Of a DNA stretch of 64,000 nt, positions 44,654-52,952 are shown one piece after another. The position numbers were made by a program, and so were the translations under genes. Under the pieces are notes generated by a model. The model saw nothing but the letters and a program-made list of their open reading frames with translations, was not told where the DNA came from and did no database searches. How positions within the stretch are numbered: the stretch's first letter is position 1; every line of letters starts with the position of its first letter. Source of the DNA: Variovorax boronicumulans (GTDB lineage: Bacteria; Pseudomonadota; Gammaproteobacteria; Burkholderiales; Burkholderiaceae_C); assembly GCF_019352895.1 (NCBI RefSeq), contig NZ_JAAAFX010000007.1:36261-100260 (forward strand), given 5' to 3'.

Positions 44654-44749
44654 GCACGAATGTGCGGTCGCAGCCCATTCGACCCTGTAAGGGAAAGACG
44701 GCAGAACTCGGTTGCCCCTTCCGCGCTTCTCGAGTCATGTGGCGGGCTA

Positions 44750-44959
44750 TCACTGCGAGGCCAGCCAGGAGGCGTAGAGCGCTTCGACATTTGCCCGCCA
44801 TTCCCGAACGGCCTGCTCGTATGCGGCATCGACCTCGTGTCCGCGGCCACCAGCATCGCCAAGCTTGCTGGGTCGATTCGCGATCGGCCGTATCGGGAAC
44901 TGTGGAACGACAGTACCTTCTCTGCGAAGGATCGATTCCTTTTGCCCGATGGAGAGCAT
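44750..44959 (-). CDS. Small hypothetical protein
   Basis: A 69-residue protein from ATG 44959 with AGGAG about 8 bases upstream. The C-terminal helix (AAYEQAVREWRANVEALYAS) looks coding; the N-terminus has several Pro and Arg residues. Not recognised. Confidence 0.45.
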   Translation of the reverse strand: MLSIGQKESILRREGTVVPQFPIRPIANRPSKLGDAGGRGHEVDAAYEQAVREWRANVEALYASWLASQ

Positions 44960-45087
44960 GCCTGAGCTCCTGAAGTCTCAAGAGATAGTCTAGGTGTCAA
45001 TGGATAAAAAGCCTATCTCCCTACTGTGGTGCTCTGCTAACCCGGTTCTGCTTCCTCCAGCACGTGCGAATGGCTACGCTTCCAGCC

Positions 45088-45318
45088 ATGAAGCAGACAC
45101 AAACGATTCCTCGGATCGCCGAATGGGCTGAGGCTGGCGGCGCCATGCCGCTGGATGAGGCTGTAGTGGCCTTGGCTGCGGTCATCGACCACCTCGACAT
45201 GTACAGCGACACCTACGAGGCGGACCGAGTTGCGCTGCTGAGCGTGGGCGCGGCCGTCTGGCAGATGAGCCAGGCACCGGTGAAAGCCGGCGATGTGAAG
45301 TCCGATCCCCAGGGGTGA
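45088..45318 (+). CDS. Small hypothetical protein, paralogue of 35531-35752
   Basis: A 76-residue protein from ATG 45088. It shares DEAVVALAAVIDHLDMYSDT and the following YEAD...VGAAVW with the 35.5-kb copy. It is followed after 44 bases by a more distant member of the same family. Acidic, helical, unknown function. Confidence 0.65.
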   Translation: MKQTQTIPRIAEWAEAGGAMPLDEAVVALAAVIDHLDMYSDTYEADRVALLSVGAAVWQMSQAPVKAGDVKSDPQG

Positions 45319-45362
45319 CATCGGTATTGCCTCCCGGCTCGGACCAGAGGACAGTCATCGAA

Positions 45363-45581
45363 ATGAACCAGTTTCAACTGCTGAGCGTGATGAAGGACCT
45401 GGCCTCCAATGAGGCCGTGCTGCCCCCTGACGGCGCCCTGGAGTTCCTTTCCTCATACCTGGATCGAATGAGGCTCACGTTGGACCAATCGAACTACGAG
45501 GGGCTGCTCTCCGCAGGCGTGTGCATCCTGCAGCTGAGTCATTCGCAGGCATGGAAAAGCTCCCACAAAGCGGGCGACTGA
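45363..45581 (+). CDS. Small hypothetical protein, distant member of the same family
   Basis: A 72-residue protein from ATG 45363 (MNQFQLLSVMKDLASNEAVL). Its layout, PPDGALEFLSSYLDRMRL then SAGVCILQLS, parallels the two closer paralogues at 35531 and 45088. The three together suggest an expanding local family. Confidence 0.6.
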   Translation: MNQFQLLSVMKDLASNEAVLPPDGALEFLSSYLDRMRLTLDQSNYEGLLSAGVCILQLSHSQAWKSSHKAGD

Positions 45582-45589
45582 ACCGGGGC

Positions 45590-45777
45590 TGCCAAGTTTG
45601 GCGCAAGCACAAAAAGCCCGCGCGGGGGCGTGCAGGAGTTTGCGCTCAGGGGCGAGCGCTTCCAGGTCAGCGAGGTGGTGTTCGATCCGCGGTGGCGACG
45701 CGTTCGGCTCGGTCGTGTCGGTTCGGGCAGGGGCCTGTCATGTGACCGTGGCCTACAGCGCTTTCCTTTTGACTGAA
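45590..45777 (+). pseudogene. Unidentified coding-like remnant
   Basis: A frame without start reads GVQEFALRGERFQVSEVVFD then PRWRRVRLGRV before a stop near 45776. The beta-strand-like alternation suggests the decayed end of a gene. The parent family could not be named. Confidence 0.25.
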
Positions 45778-45791
45778 AACAAAATGCCTAC

Positions 45792-45992
45792 ATGGAAGCC
45801 CTTAACGATGAAGAACTGGCCTCTGCGGCGTTCGTTCTGCGGATCCGCGCGGCCAACGGCGATCGAGAAGCCTTGCGAGAGGCGGAGAGACTTGAACCCA
45901 TCCTGAAGTCACGAATCGGTCCGACCCCGTCCAGCCATGCGCCTTTGGAGGCTACAAAGGTCGCTCAGAAGCCGTGGTGGCGGTTCTGGTAG
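45792..45992 (+). CDS. Small hypothetical protein
   Basis: A 66-residue protein from ATG 45792 (MEALNDEELASAAFVLRIRA, then REALREAERLEPILKSRI). Charged helix followed by a Pro/Ser linker and a KPWWRFW end. The next small gene begins 10 bases downstream. Not recognised. Confidence 0.5.
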   Translation: MEALNDEELASAAFVLRIRAANGDREALREAERLEPILKSRIGPTPSSHAPLEATKVAQKPWWRFW

Positions 45993-46002
45993 CCGGTCGA
46001 CG

Positions 46003-46182
46003 ATGGATTGGGTACCCCTGATGTGGGCAGCTTTGGGCGCTGCTTTTTCCGCAGCATGCTTCGGGTTCTACGCACGGTTCAGCGCAGTGGCGGGGTCGTT
46101 CGACCGAGACTTGGTAGTTTTGGCCGCCGCTAGAGCGTGGCTCGGCGTTCTCACCGCCTTAAGGCCTCACTGGATGTGGTGA
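46003..46182 (+). CDS. Small membrane protein
   Basis: A 59-residue protein from ATG 46003 with one clear hydrophobic segment (LMWAALGAAFSAACFGFYA) near the N-terminus and a second weaker one. It directly follows the 45792 gene. Function unknown. Confidence 0.4.
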   Translation: MDWVPLMWAALGAAFSAACFGFYARFSAVAGSFDRDLVVLAAARAWLGVLTALRPHWMW

Positions 46183-46261
46183 TGAATTAATTGGCGCGCG
46201 CTCTTGCTGGAGCTGACGGAGTCCGGACAAGGCCATCTCCATCTCCGACTGGACCGCCTGG

Positions 46262-46438
46262 ATGGGGGCGGCTGCTCATCGGCTCACCAAGCACGACCTA
46301 GCAGTTCTGGGAGGTATCGGACGGGCGCTGTATCGGGAGGAGCTGGACAGGTCGCAGGGGCGAACAAGCCGCCTAATGTTTCGGACGCGTTCGTTGGGTA
46401 GAAGGAGTTCTGAAAGCTTTATTGATGCTGGACACTGA
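46262..46438 (+). CDS. Small or truncated hypothetical protein
   Basis: A 58-codon frame from ATG 46262 (GAAAHRLTKHDLAVLGGIGR, then ALYREELDRSQGR). The same frame looks coding upstream to a stop near 46216 (SPDKAISISDWTAWMG), so it may be the end of a truncated gene. Not recognised. Confidence 0.35.
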   Translation: MGAAAHRLTKHDLAVLGGIGRALYREELDRSQGRTSRLMFRTRSLGRRSSESFIDAGH

Positions 46439-46500
46439 GCGGACACGATCGCAATCAATTTTGCCAAAGGTTGTAGCGAACGCTCCACCTTTGTGGACGA

Positions 46501-46743
46501 TCACTCGGGCAATGCAGACGGGCTTTCAGGCACGTGCTCCGCAATTTCCTCAAGCCTGCAACCGAAGAACTCGCAGAGTTTATCCAGCACGTCTGTGCTG
46601 GAGTTGTATCCATGTTTGCTTCCCAGCTTCGACAACGTGGCTCGATGAATGCCCGTGCCGGCCGCCACTTCATCAAGCGTAACGCGTCGCCCAGTCCTGA
46701 AAGACAGGTCTGCGATGCGCTCTTTTAGGCGAAATCTGATCAC
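46501..46743 (-). CDS. XRE-family transcriptional regulator
   Basis: An 80-residue single-domain Cro/CI-type HTH: LKERIADLSFRTGRRVTLDE is helix 1-2, VAAGTGIHRATLSKLG the turn and recognition helix, and VLDKLCEFFGCRLEEI the closing helices. It is divergent from the three-gene operon starting at 46880. The 136-base gap holds GCGACA (46793-46798) and two inverted copies TGTCGC (46829-46834, 46849-46854) as candidate binding sites. It probably represses that operon or itself. Confidence 0.85.
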   Translation of the reverse strand: MIRFRLKERIADLSFRTGRRVTLDEVAAGTGIHRATLSKLGSKHGYNSSTDVLDKLCEFFGCRLEEIAEHVPESPSALPE

Positions 46744-46879
46744 GACACTCCACTATGGCAAGGCTGGTTCGGGCCACCATTGTAGAGTTTGAGCGACATT
46801 GGTCGAGAAAACGCTTTACATCGTCTTTTGTCGCCTGTAATCTCCATATGTCGCGCAAAAGCGCATAAAGGAGTGTTTG

Positions 46880-47362
46880 ATGAATGCAATCATTTTTTCC
46901 AGCCAAAGGCAGGCAGATCTCAGTTTTGCGTGGGCGGGGGGCTTTGTCGATGGCGAGGGTTGCATTCGGATCGCCAAGCGTGATCCAGGTGGGAATGCCA
47001 ACCCCGTTTACTCCCTGGAGGTAACGATTACCCAGAACTGCTTGGGCACGCTGGAGCATTTCCAGAACGTACTCGGAATAAAAAGCAGCATCTATGTGTT
47101 CGGCGGCACAGGCGCGGTGCGAAGCACCGTCTTCGGACTCACGTACCGTTGCACGCGAGCCAGAGAACTGCTGGAAGCACTTCACCCATACCTGGTTCGC
47201 AAGCGCCTGGAAGCCGCGGTGGGCATCGAGTTCGCGAATCGCGCCAGCTTTGCTCGTCAAGGTCGACGTCGTCACTCTGATGCAGAGATCGAACTCCGGG
47301 AAGGCTACTACCTGAAGCTGCGCGCGCTCAAGCCGCGTGGACCCGCGGCGGTGGTCCTGTGA
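46880..47362 (+). CDS. LAGLIDADG-type homing endonuclease-like protein
   Basis: A 160-residue protein with AAAGGAG 6 bases before ATG 46880. FAWAGGFVDGEGCIRIAKR carries the single LAGLIDADG helix with its catalytic acid; SLEVTITQNCLGTLEHFQNV and PYLVRKRLEAAVGIEFANR fit the rest of the fold. One motif per chain means it would act as a homodimer. It is not inside an intron or intein. Instead it heads an operon, its stop overlapping the GTG of an ATPase gene, so it may serve as a nuclease or DNA-binding subunit there. Confidence 0.7.
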   Translation: MNAIIFSSQRQADLSFAWAGGFVDGEGCIRIAKRDPGGNANPVYSLEVTITQNCLGTLEHFQNVLGIKSSIYVFGGTGAVRSTVFGLTYRCTRARELLEALHPYLVRKRLEAAVGIEFANRASFARQGRRRHSDAEIELREGYYLKLRALKPRGPAAVVL

Positions 47363-48480
47363 GTGCGGGACGCAAACTTGGCCGGGCGAGCCCGGACCAG
47401 CGAGATCTCGCGGCGTGCGTGCTGGCACTGGCGTGCGAGGCTTCAAAGGAGCATGAGCGTGTGGCGAATACCTCACCCTCCGCTGTGATGCAGCCGCGTC
47501 GTGCGCAACTCGACCTGCCATGGGCCGACCATTTCAGCATGCGCATTTGCGATGGCCGAGAGCTTGAGCGCGCGCTTGCGCAGGCAAGAGGCAAGGGAAG
47601 CGACAACCCAGCGGTAGAGTCGTTCCTTTCAGACCTGCAAGAGGTACCCGTGGAGCGGGCCCTTTCGCAGCCACCTCTCCTCGAAGCGTTGGCGCACTTG
47701 GCTGACGGGTTCCCAAATTTCCGGGAGGTGGTCATGTTCATCGTGGCGCGCACTGCATTGGCGTTGTTGGAGCCATGCAGCCCTCTGTTGTTGCCGCCGC
47801 TGATCCTTGATGGGCCCCCTGGGGTAGGTAAGACTGCTTTTGCCACGGCATTGGCGCACGCCCTCGACGTGCCGTTGCTCACGCTTCAGCTGGGGCATGC
47901 CACTGGTCCCTTCGATCTCGGTGGAATGGACCCCAAGTTCCAGAGCGGCGGACCTGGACTCCTAGTCCGGACCGTGGCCCTCGGCCGTGCGGTGGATCCG
48001 CTCGTGCTCCTCGACGAAATCGACAAGGTCCCCAGCGACCGAAACCATGATCCGATCGGCCCTTTGTATTCGCTGCTGGAGCCGTCGACCGCGAAGCGCT
48101 TCATCGACGACGGCATCAAGTTGCCGCTGAACTTGAGCTACGTGCGCTGGATCTGCACCACGAACGACGTGCGGCGGCTGCCTGCGGCGATCGCCAGCCG
48201 ATGCCAGATCTTCAGCATCGCAGCGCCTACCTTCAACGAGGGGCGCGCGATCGCGCGCAAGGTCTACGCCAGCATGGTCCGAGAGCAAGCCTGGGGTCGA
48301 CATTTCGTGGCCGAGCTGCCCGACGACGTCGCCGACCTGCTGGCGAGCAACACGCCCAGGGAGCTGACACGTGTGCTGCAGAACGCCCTCGGCCTGGCTG
48401 CGATCGATCGACGTCCGACATTGCGCGTCACCGATTTCACGCCAGCTGAACCGCCCCGGCGTGGCCCTGGTTTTTTCTAA
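47359..48480 (+). CDS. Lon-like AAA+ ATPase without protease domain
   Basis: A 373-residue AAA+ protein starting with GTG (GTGA overlap with the gene before). Walker A LDGPPGVGKTAFATALA is near residue 150, Walker B LVLLDEIDKVPSD near 215, sensor 1 ICTTND near 263, and IASRCQIF supplies the arginine finger. The block DPIGPLYSLLEPSTAKRF closely follows the Lon ATPase module, but no Ser-Lys protease domain follows. The N-terminal ~130 residues are unique. It likely remodels DNA-protein complexes or a partner protein. Confidence 0.8.
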   Translation: MSAGRKLGRASPDQRDLAACVLALACEASKEHERVANTSPSAVMQPRRAQLDLPWADHFSMRICDGRELERALAQARGKGSDNPAVESFLSDLQEVPVERALSQPPLLEALAHLADGFPNFREVVMFIVARTALALLEPCSPLLLPPLILDGPPGVGKTAFATALAHALDVPLLTLQLGHATGPFDLGGMDPKFQSGGPGLLVRTVALGRAVDPLVLLDEIDKVPSDRNHDPIGPLYSLLEPSTAKRFIDDGIKLPLNLSYVRWICTTNDVRRLPAAIASRCQIFSIAAPTFNEGRAIARKVYASMVREQAWGRHFVAELPDDVADLLASNTPRELTRVLQNALGLAAIDRRPTLRVTDFTPAEPPRRGPGFF

Positions 48481-48495
48481 CCCTCGAGGATTTCC

Positions 48496-49221
48496 ATGCA
48501 CGCTTCACTTCACCCCTGGGCTTCGACAAGTTGGACCGAGGCTTCAGCATCGCTCTTTGAACCCGATTCGGAACATCGCAGCGCCGAAAGTTTCGCGGAC
48601 GAGGAGGGCGCCGATGACCGAAACGTCGACCCCGCCTGGATGGATGTTGTCCACCCTGCCGGTACCTTCATCGTGATGCACCTGGACAGCGTTTCGCCGG
48701 GCTGGCGCAAGGTCGCTGCGCGATCGATCGTCAAGATGCTTGCCGTTGCGGCTGGGAGCCCTGAACGGCGACGTTGCATCGCCACGATGCGCGTGTGCAG
48801 CACAAGCACGGAGTTGTGCTTCTCGGCCGGGGATGGCTGCCATGCCGACAATGTCCTTTCCGGTATCTGGCGCAAGGCACGGGGAACGGCACGCACTATC
48901 TGCAAGGACTGCGGGAGGTTGGCGCGGGTGCGGTTGATCGGTGAGGACGAAAGCGTCACGCAATGCACGAAATGCGTGGCTCCCGCACTGCTGCAGCACG
49001 AAATCTGGGAACTGTGCCAGTCCGTGAGGTTCCTGAAGGCAGTGGGACGGCCCATCGTCAAGAGCCAGATCCCGCCGCTGCTGCGCGCCAGCTTCATCAA
49101 CACGGCGGTGGCAAGCCTTGATGCGAATGCAGAGGGCAACACCCAGATGTTGCCTGCGCAGTTTGTGCGTTGGGCCGAGGGCTGGCGGCTGATCGGCGAA
49201 GGGCTGAAAGTTCGCCATTGA
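48496..49221 (+). CDS. Hypothetical protein with zinc-ribbon motif
   Basis: A 241-residue protein with GAGG before ATG 48496. Two Cys pairs, TICKDCGRLARVRL and VTQCTKCVAPALL, can form a zinc ribbon near residues 140-165. The N-terminus is acidic, and the C-terminal part is helical (LLRASFINTAVASLDANAEG). It is the third gene of the LAGLIDADG-ATPase operon, 15 bases after the ATPase. No family name recognised. Confidence 0.65.
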   Translation: MHASLHPWASTSWTEASASLFEPDSEHRSAESFADEEGADDRNVDPAWMDVVHPAGTFIVMHLDSVSPGWRKVAARSIVKMLAVAAGSPERRRCIATMRVCSTSTELCFSAGDGCHADNVLSGIWRKARGTARTICKDCGRLARVRLIGEDESVTQCTKCVAPALLQHEIWELCQSVRFLKAVGRPIVKSQIPPLLRASFINTAVASLDANAEGNTQMLPAQFVRWAEGWRLIGEGLKVRH

Positions 49222-49256
49222 TCAGGAACGATCTCCGGCCTGTGCGTTCGGCTCGG

Positions 49257-49637
49257 CTACTCCACAGGCTGGCAATCCGACAGCGTGAAGAAGTGGCTAC
49301 CTTCCGCGCCCGGCGCATGTTTGTCAATTTGAGCCTCGACCCACCCGCCAACGAATTTGGGAAGGACAGGCGAGCACACGAAGCTGATCTCGTCGCGCTT
49401 GCTGACGTACATGGCGTCGGTGCCCGGGCCGTAGGAGCTCAGCTCTAAACGCACATGCTTGAACAGTAGGTCTTTCGAGATGAAGTACTCGCTGCCCTCG
49501 AGACCTTCGATCCGCCGCGCCTCGGTGACCACCTGGGCATAAGTCAGGGGCGTCGACTGCGCAAGAGCCGCGGTGGTGGCCGTCGTGGCCAGGAAAGTGA
49601 GCAGGGCGAGCACTACTCCGGAGAACGTTGCGTTCAT
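49257..49637 (-). CDS. Hypothetical periplasmic protein
   Basis: A 126-residue protein with a Sec signal peptide (LALLTFLATTATTAALAQS). The mature part has two Cys (FVCSPVL, LSDCQPVE), probably a disulfide. It is the last of three exported proteins on the minus strand (49257-50839). Not recognised. Confidence 0.65.
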   Translation of the reverse strand: MNATFSGVVLALLTFLATTATTAALAQSTPLTYAQVVTEARRIEGLEGSEYFISKDLLFKHVRLELSSYGPGTDAMYVSKRDEISFVCSPVLPKFVGGWVEAQIDKHAPGAEGSHFFTLSDCQPVE

Positions 49638-49709
49638 GGTCTGTATGTCCTTGTTGAATGACGTGTGCGTCGCGCCGTAGCGCGACGAGCAACGAGTGGT
49701 GTCGGAAGT

Positions 49710-50063
49710 TCAGCGCGAGGCGGTCCAGCCTTCGGATCCCTTGATGAAGCGCATGGCGGTCGGGACCTTCCCGCGCACGCCCTGCGGTGGCGTCATGTCG
49801 AGCTCGATGTCGCACAGCCACGCCGCTCCCGTGTCCTGGCGGCAGCCCAACTTCTTGACGCTGTGGACCTGGGGCATGAAGCTTTTGGACGATCCCCGCG
49901 AGAGCCGCTCCATCTGTTCGGCGCCTTGGGATGCGTTGGCAGCCACGGCCTTCTCGAGATCACCGGCAGAAGGTTCGCCGCTGCAACCTCCGAGCAAGGC
50001 CGCGCTCGAGAAAACAAGGGCGGTGACTGCGAGGCGGGGCGAAAGCGTGTGCGTGGTTTTCAT
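49710..50063 (-). CDS. Hypothetical lipoprotein
   Basis: About 117 residues from ATG 50063. The signal ends in SSAALLGGC, a good lipobox. The mature part includes GCRQDTGAAWLCDIELDMTP, with a Cys pair and a beta-rich character. Second gene of the exported-protein cluster, 14 bases after the first. Function unknown. Confidence 0.7.
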   Translation of the reverse strand: MKTTHTLSPRLAVTALVFSSAALLGGCSGEPSAGDLEKAVAANASQGAEQMERLSRGSSKSFMPQVHSVKKLGCRQDTGAAWLCDIELDMTPPQGVRGKVPTAMRFIKGSEGWTASR

Positions 50064-50077
50064 GGCGTTCGTCCCAC

Positions 50078-50839
50078 TCAGATTGCCGGGCGGTTGCCGC
50101 GGACCGCGTCTTGCTGCCTGCGCGTGGTTTCCTGTGCGGCGGCCTGCTGCTTTGCCTGTTGAGCCTGGATCGCCTCTTGCGCAAGACGGTGATCGAAGAT
50201 CCACGTTTGGAAGCTCGCCGCGACCCCCGGGCCTTTGAGATCGAACTGCACTTTCAGCGCCTGGCCGCATTTCACGTCGAAGCCGCCAGGCCCTCCTTGC
50301 CAGCCGAAGCCCGAGCCGCTGCAGCTGACTGTGGCTTTGCCGGCGGCATCGGTGTTGCGCACATAGATCTCGGGGTAGTAGCCCGTGCTGGGGCCGTATT
50401 TCTTCGTCAGGTCCGCCAGCGTCTGCGGGATCGAAATGCCGCCCGCGTTGAAGACTTGCCGATAGATGGCGTAGGCCTTGCCCTGCGGACCGAAGTACAC
50501 GGCGAAGCCATTGCGCTTCCAGTCGATCCCCTTCAGGTCTGGCCCGGCCTGCACGGCCGCCTTGATGGCCGCCACCGAGGCACTGGCCTTGCCGCTCTCG
50601 TCAGCGTAGTAGACCGTCAAGAACTTGAAGCGCGGGTCGATGGTCTTGAGCGCCGCCTCGATTTCGGCGGGCGAGGCGCCCAGTCGAATCCCGGCCACAT
50701 CGTCGGCACCCAACTGCGCTGCGGCCGGCAGCGACCAGGCAGCGCAGCACAGCAGCGCTGCAGCTACAGCGACGTGAGCACGCCGATTACCCCAAGAAAA
50801 ACCAAGAATCGAAGCCATAGATTTCCAATCGAAAGTCAT
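50078..50839 (-). CDS. Hypothetical exported protein
   Basis: About 253 residues from ATG 50839 (50818 is an alternative). A signal peptide (VAVAAALLCCAAWSLPAAAQ) is followed by DDVAGIRLGASPAEIEAALK, a repeat-like motif also seen in other exported proteins with unknown function, and a Gln-rich C-terminal helix (AQQAKQQAAAQETTRRQQ). First gene of the three-gene exported cluster. No link to a secretion system was found. Confidence 0.65.
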   Translation of the reverse strand: MTFDWKSMASILGFSWGNRRAHVAVAAALLCCAAWSLPAAAQLGADDVAGIRLGASPAEIEAALKTIDPRFKFLTVYYADESGKASASVAAIKAAVQAGPDLKGIDWKRNGFAVYFGPQGKAYAIYRQVFNAGGISIPQTLADLTKKYGPSTGYYPEIYVRNTDAAGKATVSCSGSGFGWQGGPGGFDVKCGQALKVQFDLKGPGVAASFQTWIFDHRLAQEAIQAQQAKQQAAAQETTRRQQDAVRGNRPAI

Positions 50840-51171
50840 GAACGAACCTGGCCGGCAACGGAACCATTTCCGCTGACGGCTTCCACGCATTCGCGAAGGT
50901 GGAGAGAGGTAATGCCTTCCGCGCCTGGCCGACGTGGGTGCACTTCTCCCCCAGCCATGGCTGGCGCCACTGCTGTCCTTTGCGACAAAATTCAAGAAAC
51001 TGGGAGAGATTGGCCGAACTCGCTGAATCAACAGCCCGTCGTCGGCGTCCCTCGCATCAAGGGCCCGTCAAGCGAACCCCTTCCGCATTCGGCAGTTCGG
51101 CCGTCTGGTGGCCTTTGAGACGCGCCAGCCATGCACCGATGTGCCGAAGCGTCGACGCAGGATGGGCTTGC

Positions 51172-51417
51172 TCATGACGCTCGCCTTGTGCTTGACGCGT
51201 TGGGCCGGCGAAGCGTCGGTTTGGCTGGCTTAGGAGGCCAGAGTGTGGAGATGGTCAAGCCGGTGATCTCGGCGATGCGCGCTGCGATGCGAGCCGATTT
51301 GGCGGCGCCGCTGATCACGTGGGAGACCATGGATCTGGAGACCAGCAACTCGTCCGCGACAGCTGCGGGCGTGGTACCTGCCATGCGGATGGCCGCCTTG
51401 ATCTGCTCTGGGTGCAT
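51172..51417 (-). CDS. Ner/Nlp-type HTH regulator
   Basis: About 81 residues from ATG 51417. The HTH MHPEQIKAAIRMAGTTPAAV then ADELLVSRSMVSHVISG, followed by ARIAEITGLTISTLWPP, matches the phage Ner-like DNA-binding family. It is divergent from an XRE regulator, and a palindrome lies 16 bases before its start. The basic C-terminal tail is unremarkable. Confidence 0.8.
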   Translation of the reverse strand: MHPEQIKAAIRMAGTTPAAVADELLVSRSMVSHVISGAAKSARIAARIAEITGLTISTLWPPKPAKPTLRRPNASSTRRAS

Positions 51418-51432
51418 GGTGGTACGCTCCAA

Positions 51433-51446
51433 CTCAACTTGTTGAG
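51433..51446. promoter_or_regulatory. Palindromic operator between two HTH genes
   Basis: CTCAACTTGTTGAG is a perfect inverted repeat (6-bp arms, 2-base centre). It lies 16 bases upstream of the Ner-like gene and 70 upstream of the XRE gene. A second imperfect repeat, GGGT-N8-ACCC, lies near 51484-51499. Both are natural binding sites for the two regulators they separate. Confidence 0.55.
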
Positions 51447-51515
51447 GTCGCAGCAGAAAGTCGCTGCGCTGAGTCGGATTGTGGGTACGAACGAACCCAT
51501 TTGCAAGGAATATTT

Positions 51516-51926
51516 ATGAGTTCAATCGGTTCCAGGTTGCGCGACGAGCGCGAACGGCTGGGCTACAACCAGTCGGACTTGGCCGAGCTCGGTGGCAGTA
51601 CCCGCAAGAGCCAGTTCAACTACGAGACAGATGCGCGTCGGCCTGATGCCGACTACCTCGCCGCCATCGCGGCGGTGGGCTTGAACGTCCTCTTCATCCT
51701 CACTGGGAGCGAGGAGGGGGCTGAGCCGATCCAATTCACCGCCGAGGAGCGAGACCTGTTTGAGCACTTTCGGAAGGCGCCCAGCGCCGTGCGCAGGGCC
51801 GCAATGGGGGCGCTGCTGTCGGCCGCTCCTGCCTCGATGCCGAAGGAGGCGCGTCGCCCGCCTGCCGCCAAGAAAAAGGCCGCTCCGCCGCGCCGCGGGA
51901 AAGAGGACGCGAAGAAGCAGGGGTGA
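51516..51926 (+). CDS. XRE-family transcriptional regulator
   Basis: A 136-residue protein from ATG 51516 with AAGGAA upstream. The HTH is SSIGSRLRDERERLGYNQSD then LAELGGSTRKSQFNYETDAR, ending with AAIAAVGLNVLFILTG, typical of phage-repressor-like regulators. The C-terminus is a Lys/Ala/Pro-rich tail. Paired head-to-head with the Ner-like gene, it forms a two-repressor switch. Confidence 0.85.
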   Translation: MSSIGSRLRDERERLGYNQSDLAELGGSTRKSQFNYETDARRPDADYLAAIAAVGLNVLFILTGSEEGAEPIQFTAEERDLFEHFRKAPSAVRRAAMGALLSAAPASMPKEARRPPAAKKKAAPPRRGKEDAKKQG

Positions 51927-52024
51927 GGTAGCGCGCCGCGTGCCCTTGATTGACTTCGGTGGTCTTCGAGAGGCATTCCGAGGTGCTTGGCCCAGGGCTG
52001 AGACCAAACACCTCCCGGCCTTTC

Positions 52025-52576
52025 TCAGTCGAACAAGTCAGCAATCATTTTGGCGTGGACCTCCTGAAGCCAGCCTTCCGCCATGTCATCGAGCGCGGCG
52101 CTGAAGCCATCGTCGATGCGCTCGAAGAGCGAGTCCCGCACTGTTGGCCACAGAGTCGGTGAGCTCACAATGAGGATTTTGAAGCGTTCGATACGACCCC
52201 ATGGGTCGTCGTCGTCGTCCAGACCCGGTTGCTCAACGGGCAAGGCAACGCCCCAGCGCTCCAGGAGTTCGTCCAGCTTCGCAGCCGGACTGGTTGTGCT
52301 TGCAAGTGAAATGTCCGGCAGATAGCCCGTGATGCCCAAGGCTCGGTCGTTGCTGGCGGGCTTCGCGCGGGTGCCTGAGGTCTCGATGATCTCCACGTCG
52401 ACATCGCCGACGACGCCATAGGCATCGATCATGGTGTCCCACTGCAAACTCACGCCAAAGCATGCCGTGGTTGCGACTTCGGCAAGAGTCCATCCCGAGG
52501 CATCGCTGAGCCATCCAAGATAGGTGAGGGTGATGCGGCTCGAAAGCCGCTGGATTCGATGCGAACTGATTTTCAT
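52025..52576 (-). CDS. Hypothetical protein
   Basis: About 183 residues from ATG 52576. It is acidic, with GLDDDDDPWGRIERFKILIV in the C-terminal half and no Cys-rich or membrane segments. The start is preceded by GGAAGCACC. No domain recognised. It is convergent with the XRE gene. Confidence 0.6.
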   Translation of the reverse strand: MKISSHRIQRLSSRITLTYLGWLSDASGWTLAEVATTACFGVSLQWDTMIDAYGVVGDVDVEIIETSGTRAKPASNDRALGITGYLPDISLASTTSPAAKLDELLERWGVALPVEQPGLDDDDDPWGRIERFKILIVSSPTLWPTVRDSLFERIDDGFSAALDDMAEGWLQEVHAKMIADLFD

Positions 52577-52952
52577 GGTGCTTCCTTTTCCAGCCAGACA
52601 CGAGCCAGCTTCAGCAGGGCGCCGAAACTTTGAAACTCGCGAAACACCCGTTGAACGGCGGATGGCCTGACTTGAAAAGAGCACCTGAACAGGATCAGGC
52701 ACATTGAAAAATCGACGCACGGATGCGCGCTACTCGACAACGCAGACATCGAGCGTCTGGTTGACATGGTCTTATGCCCGAGCGTCCATCATCATAGTTT
52801 TGTCTTGATGGAGTAGTAGGCGTTCTCGTATTGCAGCCCGCCGGTGGCACCCGGATCTGTTTTCAGTAGGCCCACAACATCGATCCTACTGAATGGTTGA
52901 TTTCTTTACCGTTTCGGTTATGGTTTCGTTTTGCATTCCAAAGGAACCACCA
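52577..52952. other. Intergenic region before the H-NS gene
   Basis: About 375 bases, AT-richer than the surroundings. It holds the divergent promoters of the 52576 and 52953 genes. No supported gene; the few open frames lack ribosome sites. Confidence 0.4.

Noticed and set aside
46880..47362. Group I intron or intein housing the LAGLIDADG gene
   Set aside because: The gene has its own ribosome site and stop and is followed by an overlapping operon partner. Neither flank reads as a split host gene.
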